A stretch of 64,000 nt of DNA from Candidatus Omnitrophota bacterium (GTDB taxonomy: Bacteria > Hinthialibacterota > Hinthialibacteria > Hinthialibacterales > Hinthialibacteraceae): the NCBI GenBank assembly GCA_013177805.1, contig JABLXU010000016.1, positions 62,001-126,000 of the forward strand. The letters run 5' to 3'. Below are positions 56,714 to 64,000 of this stretch, one piece after another. Both the position numbers and the translations under genes were made by a program. Below the pieces are notes generated by a model. That model was not told the origin of the DNA, searched no databases, and worked only from the letters and a program-made list of their open reading frames with translations. Numbering within the stretch: position 1 is the stretch's first letter; every line of letters begins with the position of its first letter.

Positions 56714-58266
56714 GCCAGGGCACCCCCTATCGTACGTTGTTTCTCGGTGAATTGGCGCAGGAATCGGCCTTAAGCCTTGGCGGAACGGCCGGCGAAGCCT
56801 TCGGCGTGGACGAGGCCTTCTGCCGGGATGGATTGGATCGGCCCACCTTGCGGGGAGAAGCCTTGGCGGGGGCGCTGATCGCCACGGCGCGGACCCTGTT
56901 TGATCCAAATAAATTACCGGAATCCATTTCGGCGGGATTCCGCGGCAAGGGCAGCGGGCATCCGCCGGAATCGCTGTGGCGGCTCTTCAGTTCGCATCCG
57001 CGTTCGGTTCCCGCCAGCGAACCGCGCTCCGGCGTGGGCTTGCGGCAGGAGACCGCCGCACCGGCCGCCGGGGTCCTGTTCGATGTGGAAACGCTTCCGC
57101 CCGGCACCGTCTGGCCGTTTTGTCTCGAGGTCAATACGTTCCGGGATCCTGACGGGATCGCGGAAAAAATCGCCGCGTGGTCCTTGTTGGAATGGACCCG
57201 CGGACGTTTGTGGATCGGGCGCAGTCCGGCGCGGGGCTTGGGCTGGATGACCTTGAAAAATCTGCAATGTTTCCGCCTGACCGGCGAGGAACACCACGAT
57301 GAGCTTTGGCCTGACAGCCGCTTTCCCATTCAAGACGTACTGGAACGCATCCGGCAACAGGTCACGCCCATTGATGCTAAGGATTTTCAGGCGGTTCTGG
57401 ATCTGGATTCCTGTCCTCTCCTCCCTCCAGAAGAACGGACCCAGTATCTTGAAATCACGGGAACGGTGGAATGCGGATTTCATGAAGACGGGTACGGCTG
57501 GGACGCGCTTTCCCTGGGCGGGCATGAGACCAATCGGTCGCTCATGCCCTGGAATGCGGCCCATTTATGCCTGCCCGAAGGCCGGGATCTTCAATGGATC
57601 AGGTCCGGCGATGAAGGAAAGGCAGAACCCGATTCGTGCATTGTGTACACGCAACGAAGCGGCTCCCCGCCGGAACCGTTCGTGCCAGGCTCCAGCATCC
57701 GGGGTACGATGCGCCATGCCCTCTCCCGCATGAAGCGGGAACAAATGACAACGGTTTGGGATCCCAACGCCAATCCCCGGCCGAAGAACCAGGATCCCGA
57801 TCCGGTCGAGGAAACCTTCGGCGGCCTGGATGGGAGTTCTCTCATTCTGGTACAGGACGCCTATCTCGCCGATGCTCATTACCTCTTGGCCTGGCTGCAG
57901 CATCACGCCGAGGATGAATTCACTCAGGGGGCTTATGAGTCGGCCAAGTTCGACAGCGTGGCCCTGCTGCAAGGAAAATTCCACTGGAAAATCGTGGCAC
58001 AGATTCATGCCTGGAAGCCCGATATGACTCCGAATGACAATATGAAAATATTGGTGAACCAATGCCGGGAACAGCTCCAATCCGTCTTACGCCTGGCCTG
58101 CCACGGTCATCTGCCCCTGGGCGGAAAGCAGTGGAGCGGGATGGGCTGGCCGAAATGGACCGTCACCTCGGCGAAGAAATTCACCGCGGGTGATAATCAT
58201 GGAGATGAGTTAAGCGAATTCTTGCGTCTCATGCCGGGGGAGGATCCGAATCATGTCCAACCATGA
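56710..58266 (+). CDS. Double Cas7 (Cas7-2x-like) RAMP protein
   Basis: 518 residues from ATG 56710, overlapping the previous stop (ATGA). Two RAMP units are visible. Unit 1: SALSLGGTAGEAFGVDEAF, RPTLRGEALAGALIATAR, and GRLWIGRSPARGLGWMTL. Unit 2 (from about residue 240): LEITGTVECGFHEDG, PFVPGSSIRGTMRHALSRM, FGGLDGSSLILVQDAYL and GGKQWSGMGWPKWTV. The paired LRGxLxxAL and glycine-rich loops are typical of Cas7 backbones. Position and architecture match the Cas7-2x subunit of the type III-Dv complex. The start of the ORF track at 56533 is only an open frame through the Cas11 region. Confidence 0.85.
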   Translation: MSQGTPYRTLFLGELAQESALSLGGTAGEAFGVDEAFCRDGLDRPTLRGEALAGALIATARTLFDPNKLPESISAGFRGKGSGHPPESLWRLFSSHPRSVPASEPRSGVGLRQETAAPAAGVLFDVETLPPGTVWPFCLEVNTFRDPDGIAEKIAAWSLLEWTRGRLWIGRSPARGLGWMTLKNLQCFRLTGEEHHDELWPDSRFPIQDVLERIRQQVTPIDAKDFQAVLDLDSCPLLPPEERTQYLEITGTVECGFHEDGYGWDALSLGGHETNRSLMPWNAAHLCLPEGRDLQWIRSGDEGKAEPDSCIVYTQRSGSPPEPFVPGSSIRGTMRHALSRMKREQMTTVWDPNANPRPKNQDPDPVEETFGGLDGSSLILVQDAYLADAHYLLAWLQHHAEDEFTQGAYESAKFDSVALLQGKFHWKIVAQIHAWKPDMTPNDNMKILVNQCREQLQSVLRLACHGHLPLGGKQWSGMGWPKWTVTSAKKFTAGDNHGDELSEFLRLMPGEDPNHVQP

Positions 58267-58813
58267 CCAGGGAAATCACAATCAACTATCTGTCACTCTC
58301 TATCAACGCTGGGGGCGCAGCAAACAAACGTTGGATGAGTTTGTCCTGGAATATCTGAATCGGCATCCGGAAGCGTATCAATTCTGGGCGGAACCGCGGC
58401 CGGGAAGAAATCAGGTCACGCAACAATTTGAACGGGTGCGGGACTATCCCTTTCTGGGAAGCCGGTTTAATCCCACGCATCCCGTGGAGGAAATCCGACT
58501 CTTTTTCGCCACGAAAATGTTGCACGTCCTGAGAGATGAAGCGGGCGGCTGCCGCTGGTTTGAATGCTCGGAAGATCCCTTGGCGGATGACCATCTGGGA
58601 ACGGAGAATTCCAAGGGTAAGTTCGATTGCCACGATCATGCCATGTATACCTTGCAGGACCGGGCCCGCTTTTTTGGAAAGCCCAATCCAGACGGCGCAG
58701 TAGGGGATGGGTACGGCGATCGGGTGACCATCCGCGAATACCGCTACCCGGGCACTGGAAAGACCTTCACCTGGCGCATCATGCCAAAAGTTACCGGAGG
58801 GGATCAATCATGA
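58253..58813 (+). CDS. Csx19-like CRISPR-associated protein
   Basis: 186 residues. ATG 58253 overlaps the preceding gene by 14 bases; GGGGGAGGATCC precedes it. The sequence has a conserved-looking core (VEEIRLFFATKMLHVLRDEAGGCRWFEC) and a C-terminal strand pair (DRVTIREYRYPGTGKTFTWRIMPK). No enzymatic motif is visible. Identification as Csx19 rests on its size and on its place between Cas7-2x and the large Cas7 in an operon otherwise matching type III-D, plus the E-I-R-L-F and late T-W-R-I strands; it is not a sequence-proven call. Expected role: structural subunit of the effector. Confidence 0.5.
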   Translation: MSNHDQGNHNQLSVTLYQRWGRSKQTLDEFVLEYLNRHPEAYQFWAEPRPGRNQVTQQFERVRDYPFLGSRFNPTHPVEEIRLFFATKMLHVLRDEAGGCRWFECSEDPLADDHLGTENSKGKFDCHDHAMYTLQDRARFFGKPNPDGAVGDGYGDRVTIREYRYPGTGKTFTWRIMPKVTGGDQS

Positions 58814-61191
58814 AAAAGGGCAGAATTCTTAAAAGAGATAATCTCGGTTTATTGATCGAATCCGAAAAACAAAAATATCGCGCCGAAATGTCAAAGGCCG
58901 AGGCCGCAGCTTATAAGGAAGGCATGCCAGTTGCCTTCGACCTCGCCACCAACGAGAAAGGCAAGGAGGTGGCGGTCAATGTGCAAACCGTTGCGCAACC
59001 CGAACCACACCAGACAACCGCTCCCGCCATGTCCAATCCAGACGTCTACAACCATCAGGCAAAGAAAGATGTGATTCGCCCTCCCTACCACTTTGTTCCC
59101 ATTCCTACGAAGGGCGGTCAGGTCGTGGGCGTGACCGATACTCCGGTTTTTCATGACGGCGCGCAAGCCGGGAAGGGAAATCTATGGTCCGGGGAACTGC
59201 GCTGCGCGATGACAGCCTTGACCCCCCTGCTCGCCGCCAACGACGAGTACGAGGCCCGGCATGTCAAAGGCGCGGTCCAAAAAGAAGAGAGCGAGAAAAT
59301 CCAATTGCCGGAATCGTGGGGCATCCAAACCCCGGTGGATCCCGACAAAAAAGTGCTGGAGCCGTTGCGGTTGCCGGACGGCCCGGATGGTGTCTTAGGC
59401 CGCGTGCTGATTTCCGGACGGTCGCTCAAAGGCATGCTGCGCCACAGCCTGGGCGCGCTGTTGGCCGCCCCCATGGAGCGGGTGCGGGAACACACGTTTT
59501 CGTACCGGCCCAGTTTGATCATATCCGATAGAAATTGGGATAAATGGGAAACTCTACCCGCCATCGTCACGAAAATCACTTCGGGGAAAGCACATCTTTG
59601 GATACTCAAAAAGTTAATCCATCTCAAGTACAAGAAAGAACAAGCACCCGGCGGCTTGGAATTCATCCACCATACAGGAATCGATGGCGACTGTATTCTC
59701 GGAAAATTGCATGAAAAAAAGGAACTGGCTTCCGCGGATCGAAAAAGAAAAATCAGTCCTGTTCGTAATTACACGAGAGTCTATGTTACACAAAGAGATT
59801 ATGGACAGGGCTTTCAGGGGGAAATCTACCTAAATGATGAATCCTACCAAAAAACGTTGGATCATCTCGGTGATGATAAGGATGGCCATCTGAGAAAGGA
59901 ACATCCGTTGTATGACAAAACAAAGTTCGAGGAAATAAAAAAACGCATTCAGAATATGAAGAAAACCCCCTTTCAGGCAGAGCAGGTCATTTTCGTTGAA
60001 ATCTCAAAAAGCAAAGGTTCACGAAGAATCGCCTCCTGGGGGAATCATGTATACTACCGTTGGCGTTATGCAGGGACTGTACGCCGTAAAAATGGGGAAG
60101 AACGGCTCGTTCTCCTTCCCATGCCGAAGGAGAAAATCCAGCCATCCAATCACTCCAACCACATTCCTCCCCAGGAACTCAGCGCTGCCCGTCTGCTCTT
60201 TGGCTATGTCTCCGATGACAAGAATCCTGGAACCAAGAACATCGGGCAGGGGGATTTTCAAAAATTATCCGGGCGGCTGGCTTTCAATATGGCCGTGGAA
60301 CAAATCCAGGACCCGGATCCGGGAAAGCGGTTCGTGAATCACGACAGCGAATGCGTGGTCCCCCTGAAAATCCTCGGACGGCCCCGGCCCAGCGCGGCGG
60401 AATTCTATCTGCGGCAGGATGAAAAAGAAATCAAAAAACGCCATGATGGCGGCGTGATGGTCACGTATGGCGACCTGGCCGGCGATGATCCCGTGGGCGA
60501 ACTGAACGGCCGCAAGTTCTATTTGCACCAGCCTGATGCCGCCAAGGATCCCTCGTGCTACATGGACAAATCCGAGGAAACCGTCACGGGCAATCAGGCG
60601 GCCCTGGGCCGGTACGTGTCTCAGCCTGGTTCCACCTTCCGCTTCACGTTGCGTTTCCGTTACCTGCGTCCCTGGGAACTGGGCGCCTTGCTGTTTGCCC
60701 TGGAACCCGAACGCTGGATCGATCGGCTGCTCGCGCGCCTTCCAGACTGGAAGTCCATTCCCTCCTACGTGGAATCCATCCGCGCCGCCGCCGGCCGGCA
60801 GCCTCTTTTCTCGCTGAAACTGGGCCATGGCCGTCCCCTGGGCCTGGGCAGCATCCAGATTCACGCCGACCGCACGCTGTTCCTGGGAACGGACCAACCG
60901 TTTTTCGAGGATGACGCCCGTCTGGAACAGGCCATTCAATCTTTCGCGCAAAAACTAGGCGAGGCCCCGGAACGGGAAGAGGTGCTGTTGCAATGGTTAA
61001 AAATCCACCGCTATGCCGGCCGCGCCCGCGCGGACTATCCACGAGTATATAAAGACAATAAAAGAAAAACCTTGAAACCGGGAGAGCAAATCTTCACCTA
61101 TCACCAAAAACTCCGCCAGCGACACGCCCGGGGCCGCCGTTGCCAAGGCCCGGGCAACCCAGATCCGGATTTGTTGCAGCCCTTGGATTGA
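58810..61191 (+). CDS. Large Cas7-type RAMP protein (TIGR03986 / Cas7-insertion-like)
   Basis: 793 residues from ATG 58810, overlapping the previous stop (ATGA). An N-terminal OB/S1-like segment (GRILKRDNLGLLIESEKQ, MPVAFDLATNEKGKEVAVNVQ) precedes the RAMP body: GELRCAMTALTPLLAAND, LISGRSLKGMLRHSLGALLAAP and the motif REHTFSYRPSLI. A long insertion (about residues 240-470) is rich in lysine and AT-rich codons compared with the rest. The C-terminal part (FRFTLRFRYLRPWELGALLFAL, LKLGHGRPLGLGSIQIHADR) carries a glycine-rich loop. This agrees with the TIGR03986 family and with the Cas7-insertion subunit of III-Dv. Last gene of the effector operon. Confidence 0.8.
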   Translation: MKKGRILKRDNLGLLIESEKQKYRAEMSKAEAAAYKEGMPVAFDLATNEKGKEVAVNVQTVAQPEPHQTTAPAMSNPDVYNHQAKKDVIRPPYHFVPIPTKGGQVVGVTDTPVFHDGAQAGKGNLWSGELRCAMTALTPLLAANDEYEARHVKGAVQKEESEKIQLPESWGIQTPVDPDKKVLEPLRLPDGPDGVLGRVLISGRSLKGMLRHSLGALLAAPMERVREHTFSYRPSLIISDRNWDKWETLPAIVTKITSGKAHLWILKKLIHLKYKKEQAPGGLEFIHHTGIDGDCILGKLHEKKELASADRKRKISPVRNYTRVYVTQRDYGQGFQGEIYLNDESYQKTLDHLGDDKDGHLRKEHPLYDKTKFEEIKKRIQNMKKTPFQAEQVIFVEISKSKGSRRIASWGNHVYYRWRYAGTVRRKNGEERLVLLPMPKEKIQPSNHSNHIPPQELSAARLLFGYVSDDKNPGTKNIGQGDFQKLSGRLAFNMAVEQIQDPDPGKRFVNHDSECVVPLKILGRPRPSAAEFYLRQDEKEIKKRHDGGVMVTYGDLAGDDPVGELNGRKFYLHQPDAAKDPSCYMDKSEETVTGNQAALGRYVSQPGSTFRFTLRFRYLRPWELGALLFALEPERWIDRLLARLPDWKSIPSYVESIRAAAGRQPLFSLKLGHGRPLGLGSIQIHADRTLFLGTDQPFFEDDARLEQAIQSFAQKLGEAPEREEVLLQWLKIHRYAGRARADYPRVYKDNKRKTLKPGEQIFTYHQKLRQRHARGRRCQGPGNPDPDLLQPLD

Positions 61192-61428
61192 TGGAGGATG
61201 ACAGAAAAAAATCGTTTCTCATCTATCACTCTAAAATTACATTATGGGATGGTAGTTAAAATAAATAAACTTTCCATCCCCAATATTACTCGTGTTGACT
61301 GCCTTCTGATATTTTGGCATTTATATTAACTTCTTTCAGATTATATGCTTTATCAGATGAAAGATCATCGATCTTGAAAAATTAGACTGTGTTAATTTTT
61401 TTTATCTCGTAAATCCAGGAGGTGAGTG

Positions 61429-63033
61429 ATGATCTGTGGTATTGTGTTGTTAACCGCTGTGGGGAAAACGGATTTGAAAATTCTAATACGAAAAGAGGAT
61501 CAATTGGCCTGCGCCGAAGTGGATGGGGGGATACGTGAACTTCATGAACAATTGCTCAACGGAGATGTGCAATGTCTTTTGCAGGTTACGGCTTCATTAC
61601 CTCTTGAAGAATCCTATAAATACAAGGTTGATTGGAAAGAGGGTTCGTTTCATAACTTGCCATCGGGATATGACATAGTGCGGGAAGACAACCGGTATGT
61701 TTTCATTCCAGTGAAACTGGCGTCGGTGGTCCGTTCTCTTCGTGAAAAGAACAAATCGGTTGTGGCGTGTGTTGTTTTCGCGACGCATCGTAATGATCCT
61801 TCCAAATTTAAAAATGAACCTGTTTCTGCGGGAATGTTAATTGCCCGCTGGCTGGCAGAAGAATTCCGGTTGGAACCCGGCAGATCGCCTGAGGATATCG
61901 GCATTGGGAAAAGCGGATGGATTAATTACCTGGATGGCGATATGCTGGCTTGCGGGAAGGGGCGTGATTATCCCGTGAACCGGGAAGGCGTATGCCGCAT
62001 CGATAGGGCCATCAAAACCTTAGCCCGTCCGGAGTATTGGGCGTGTTTGTCCGTTGGTGGAGGTTTGCCGGAGATGAAAGAGCCCATCAAGGCGTGCGCC
62101 CAATTTCATTTCCGAAACCGCGTTCATATATGGCAAGACCCAGAATTCAAGGAAGATAAAGACTGGATACTGCCAACCCACATCCCACCTTCGCCTACTG
62201 AATCTTTCCGAATCCGCCATTATGCCCTCGAGATGATCCGCCGGGGCGACTTCACCGGCGCTTACGCGCTGGCCTCTCCCTTGGAAAATGATCCAATGGA
62301 ATGGCAATGGGTGAGAAAAATAAAATCCGCACATAAATATCTGACTGGAATTTTAACCGCTTCTTCTGGTTTACCTTTTTCTTTAAGCCGATTGATAGAA
62401 CCGTCTAATCCGCGCTGCCTGTCATGTGCCTTGCGAGTTGAATCCTCTTTGCAAACCGGGCGGATTCCTGAAGCAATCTCCTGGACCTGTACTTTTTTTG
62501 ATGCTGCATTAATTGATTTTATAGTAAAAACACTCAAGCCAGATAGTATCGATGATCTGCGTAAAGTAATCACCATTGCCGCCGGTGTGCGGCTTGATAA
62601 ACGGCTTATTGAAAAAATAGACAATTCCATATATGGTTGCCTGAATCGTATCCGAGAGAGGCAATATGAATATCGGATCGGTGGGAATTACACTAGAAGG
62701 TGGTTGGAAGTAATTCAATCAAAATCGCTTACGCAATTTCGGAAAGCAATCGATCCATATAAAGGTAAACAAGTCCACATGTCTCCACTCAAATTACGAA
62801 ATATTTTAATGCATAGCCGAGTGACACAAGAATACATGGCTGAAGCCAAAAGTGTTTTTATTAGCCAAGGCCTTTGGGCGAGCAAGGAAAAAACTATGAA
62901 TGGATTCAAATTTTTGAAACAAATTTTGGTGCAGAATTTGTTCACTGAGTTAGGAATCGATCATGTTGAGAATTATTGGAACACTTTCATTGAGGACCTA
63001 TCCAATGAACTCAAAAATTACACGATTCAGTAA
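61429..63033 (+). CDS. CARF-like/HEPN effector (Csm6/Csx1-like)
   Basis: 534 residues; ATG 61429 follows CCAGGAGGTGAGTG. The N-terminus GIVLLTAVGKTDLKIL parallels the CARF-like start of the next gene ([13 protein letters not shown]). At about residues 205-232, LSVGGGLPEMKEPIKACAQF resembles the second ligand-binding strand-helix of CARF-type domains. A helical linker follows, and the C-terminal domain contains LRNILMHSR (R457, H462), the R-x4-H motif of HEPN ribonucleases. The protein is codon-wise more AT-rich than the cas operon. Expected role: RNase switched on by cyclic oligoadenylate made by Cas10. CARF assignment is by motif resemblance; HEPN is stronger. Confidence 0.7.
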   Translation: MICGIVLLTAVGKTDLKILIRKEDQLACAEVDGGIRELHEQLLNGDVQCLLQVTASLPLEESYKYKVDWKEGSFHNLPSGYDIVREDNRYVFIPVKLASVVRSLREKNKSVVACVVFATHRNDPSKFKNEPVSAGMLIARWLAEEFRLEPGRSPEDIGIGKSGWINYLDGDMLACGKGRDYPVNREGVCRIDRAIKTLARPEYWACLSVGGGLPEMKEPIKACAQFHFRNRVHIWQDPEFKEDKDWILPTHIPPSPTESFRIRHYALEMIRRGDFTGAYALASPLENDPMEWQWVRKIKSAHKYLTGILTASSGLPFSLSRLIEPSNPRCLSCALRVESSLQTGRIPEAISWTCTFFDAALIDFIVKTLKPDSIDDLRKVITIAAGVRLDKRLIEKIDNSIYGCLNRIRERQYEYRIGGNYTRRWLEVIQSKSLTQFRKAIDPYKGKQVHMSPLKLRNILMHSRVTQEYMAEAKSVFISQGLWASKEKTMNGFKFLKQILVQNLFTELGIDHVENYWNTFIEDLSNELKNYTIQ

Positions 63034-63045
63034 GGAGTGGTTGCC

Positions 63046-64000
63046 ATGGTTCAACGGATTCAACGGATCTTGATCAGTTGGGTAGGCAATACGGATCTAA
63101 AAGCATCGGAAAAGATCTCTCCTCAAACCGCGGTTAAATACGATGAGATCGGCCCGATTGCGCGCATCTTGTTGCATGAAGACGAATATGGATTCGATCG
63201 AGTGATTTTAATTAGTGATCACAAGTCTGACACGATTGACCGATATCAAAACTGGTTATCCGAATTGAAATTGCAAAAAAAACCCCAATGTCTAGTTCAT
63301 TCTGTAAAGCTCCATTCGCCAACGGATCTTGATGCAGTCATGACGCATGTCCTGAATGTGCTTGATATTTATTTGCCTAATGAAGACAGTCAGGATATCG
63401 ATTTGTTCTTTAATATCAGTTCAGGAACCCCGGCCATGTACGCCACCTGGTTGTTTCTGGCACAGAAAGCATACCCTGCTGTGCTTCTGGAAAGCTATTT
63501 TAAAAATGGCCAAAGTCACGTCATAAAAAAATTCGTTTCTCCAGAATTACTAACCCGACCATCCCGGATTCCTGCATTCGCTGAACTTTCCCAGGAGATC
63601 CCTCCAGAACATCGCAAGCGAATCGAAAAAGCCTTCGCGTCTATTATTGGAGAATCTCCGGCTATGAAAGCATGCCTTCGGAAGGCGAAATTTATTGCTT
63701 ACCTATTATCCCTGGAGAAACAACCAAAAAATGTGTTACTGTTGGGCGAAAGTGGTACCGGTAAGGATTTGTTGGCGAAGGCCATTCATGAATCATCGCG
63801 TCCCGGCAAACCGTTCATTTCTCAAAATTGTTCTGCCATTCCTTCGGAATTATTTGAGTCCGAGTTGTTTGGGCATGTGAAAGGCAGTTTTACCGGCGCG
63901 ATACAGGATAAAGAAGGACTCTTGGAACGAGCGCGGGGAGGCACAATCTTCCTAAACGAGATTGGAGATATCGATCCCCGCCATCAGGCCAAGTTATTGC
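63046..64000 (+). CDS. CARF-like/sigma-54 AAA+ activator (RtcR-like), cut by the window end
   Basis: The ORF track misses this gene because it runs off the window; translation from ATG 63046 (preceded by TAAGGAGTGGTTGCC) stays open to base 64000, 318 codons. The N-terminal domain begins [13 protein letters not shown] and contains [20 protein letters not shown], the CARF signature best known from RtcR. Then a sigma-54 activator AAA+ domain: Walker [45 protein letters not shown] (GAFTGA loop, here GSFTGA) and Walker [14 protein letters not shown] (usual FLDEIGD has D where this has N). It begins 12 bases after the CARF-like/HEPN gene, so both are co-expressed. Expected role: ligand-controlled transcription from a sigma-54 promoter. 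Confidence 0.88.
   Translation, partial: MVQRIQRILISWVGNTDLKASEKISPQTAVKYDEIGPIARILLHEDEYGFDRVILISDHKSDTIDRYQNWLSELKLQKKPQCLVHSVKLHSPTDLDAVMTHVLNVLDIYLPNEDSQDIDLFFNISSGTPAMYATWLFLAQKAYPAVLLESYFKNGQSHVIKKFVSPELLTRPSRIPAFAELSQEIPPEHRKRIEKAFASIIGESPAMKACLRKAKFIAYLLSLEKQPKNVLLLGESGTGKDLLAKAIHESSRPGKPFISQNCSAIPSELFESELFGHVKGSFTGAIQDKEGLLERARGGTIFLNEIGDIDPRHQAKLL

Larger units (their letters stand above)
40565..64000. mobile_element. Integrative genomic island at tRNA-Gly, right end outside the window
   Basis: The segment starts at the 3' end of tRNA-Gly with a tyrosine integrase 226 bases downstream. It continues with phage/plasmid-type genes (excisionase-like HTH, primase-DUF3987, PC4-like), IS remains and a defence cargo. 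No second copy of the tRNA 3' end (GTTCGAGCCCCGCCTCCCGC) was seen before base 64000, so the attR end, if the defence genes belong to the same element, is beyond the window. The limits are inferred. Confidence 0.6.

Noticed and set aside
61192-61428. Possible CRISPR repeats or sigma-54 promoter before the CARF-like/HEPN gene
   Set aside because: No repeated unit; TTGGCATTTATATT lacks the GC element of a -12 box, and TTGACT at 61295 has no -10 at proper spacing.

Overview
ORGANISM. The window is bacterial, moderately GC-rich and densely coded. It carries many secreted or Tat-exported carbohydrate-related proteins (Gfo/Idh/MocA oxidoreductases, a DUF1080 glycoside-processing protein, a TIM-barrel sugar epimerase relative, a ceramidase-fold hydrolase, a DUF5060/DUF4038-type hydrolase, a PIG-L deacetylase). 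This repertoire resembles uncultured heterotrophs of the PVC group, Hydrogenedentota or Sumerlaeota. That placement is inference from gene content only; no rRNA or other phylogenetic marker was analysed. LAYOUT. (1) 1-13.5 kb: catabolic and secreted genes (5'-truncated MFS transporter, amidohydrolase, ceramidase-like protein, beta-helix protein, TIM-barrel hydrolase-like protein, Tat oxidoreductase plus DoxX), with intrinsic terminators. (2) 13.5-40.5 kb: chromosomal housekeeping and regulation (ligA, moeA-mutM, polyprenyl synthase, a NarL-type two-component pair, thrC, cytidylate-kinase-like protein, queG, ROK kinase, site-2 protease, tRNA-Gln) mixed with more sugar-processing genes. One of these, a TIM-barrel epimerase-like gene, is frameshifted. 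(3) 40.56 kb to the window end: an accessory island that starts at tRNA-Gly(TCC) with a tyrosine integrase. It continues with an excisionase-like HTH, a primase/TOPRIM/DUF3987 gene broken by one in-frame TAG, a PC4-like protein, an HNH-like protein and a deletion derivative of an IS1634-type transposase. (4) 48.5-64 kb: a defence region inside the island. It opens with a 1276-residue RecD-like helicase fused to a PD-(D/E)XK-like nuclease. Next comes a compact type III-D/III-Dv-like CRISPR effector operon: Cas10 without HD domain, a Cas7-Cas5 (Csx10-like) fusion, a Cas11-like ORF, a double Cas7, a Csx19-like protein and a large Cas7 (TIGR03986-like). It is followed by a CARF-like/HEPN protein and then a CARF-like/sigma-54 AAA+ activator (RtcR-like) cut off by the window end. 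HOW IT WORKS TOGETHER (inference). The effector operon would assemble a multi-subunit RNA-guided complex whose Cas10 palm, with an intact GGDD, could make cyclic oligoadenylate. The two downstream CARF-like proteins could read that signal, one as a HEPN ribonuclease and one as a transcriptional activator of a sigma-54 promoter. No CRISPR array, cas1, cas2 or cas6 was seen in the window. The Cas11-like ORF lies in the same reading frame as the Cas7-Cas5 gene and is separated from it by a single TAA, which looks like a Cas7-Cas5-Cas11 fusion caught in a split state. The host part of the window also carries several perfect or near-perfect short tandem duplications and three apparent reading-frame lesions occur across the window; whether these lesions are biological or assembly errors needs read-level checking.
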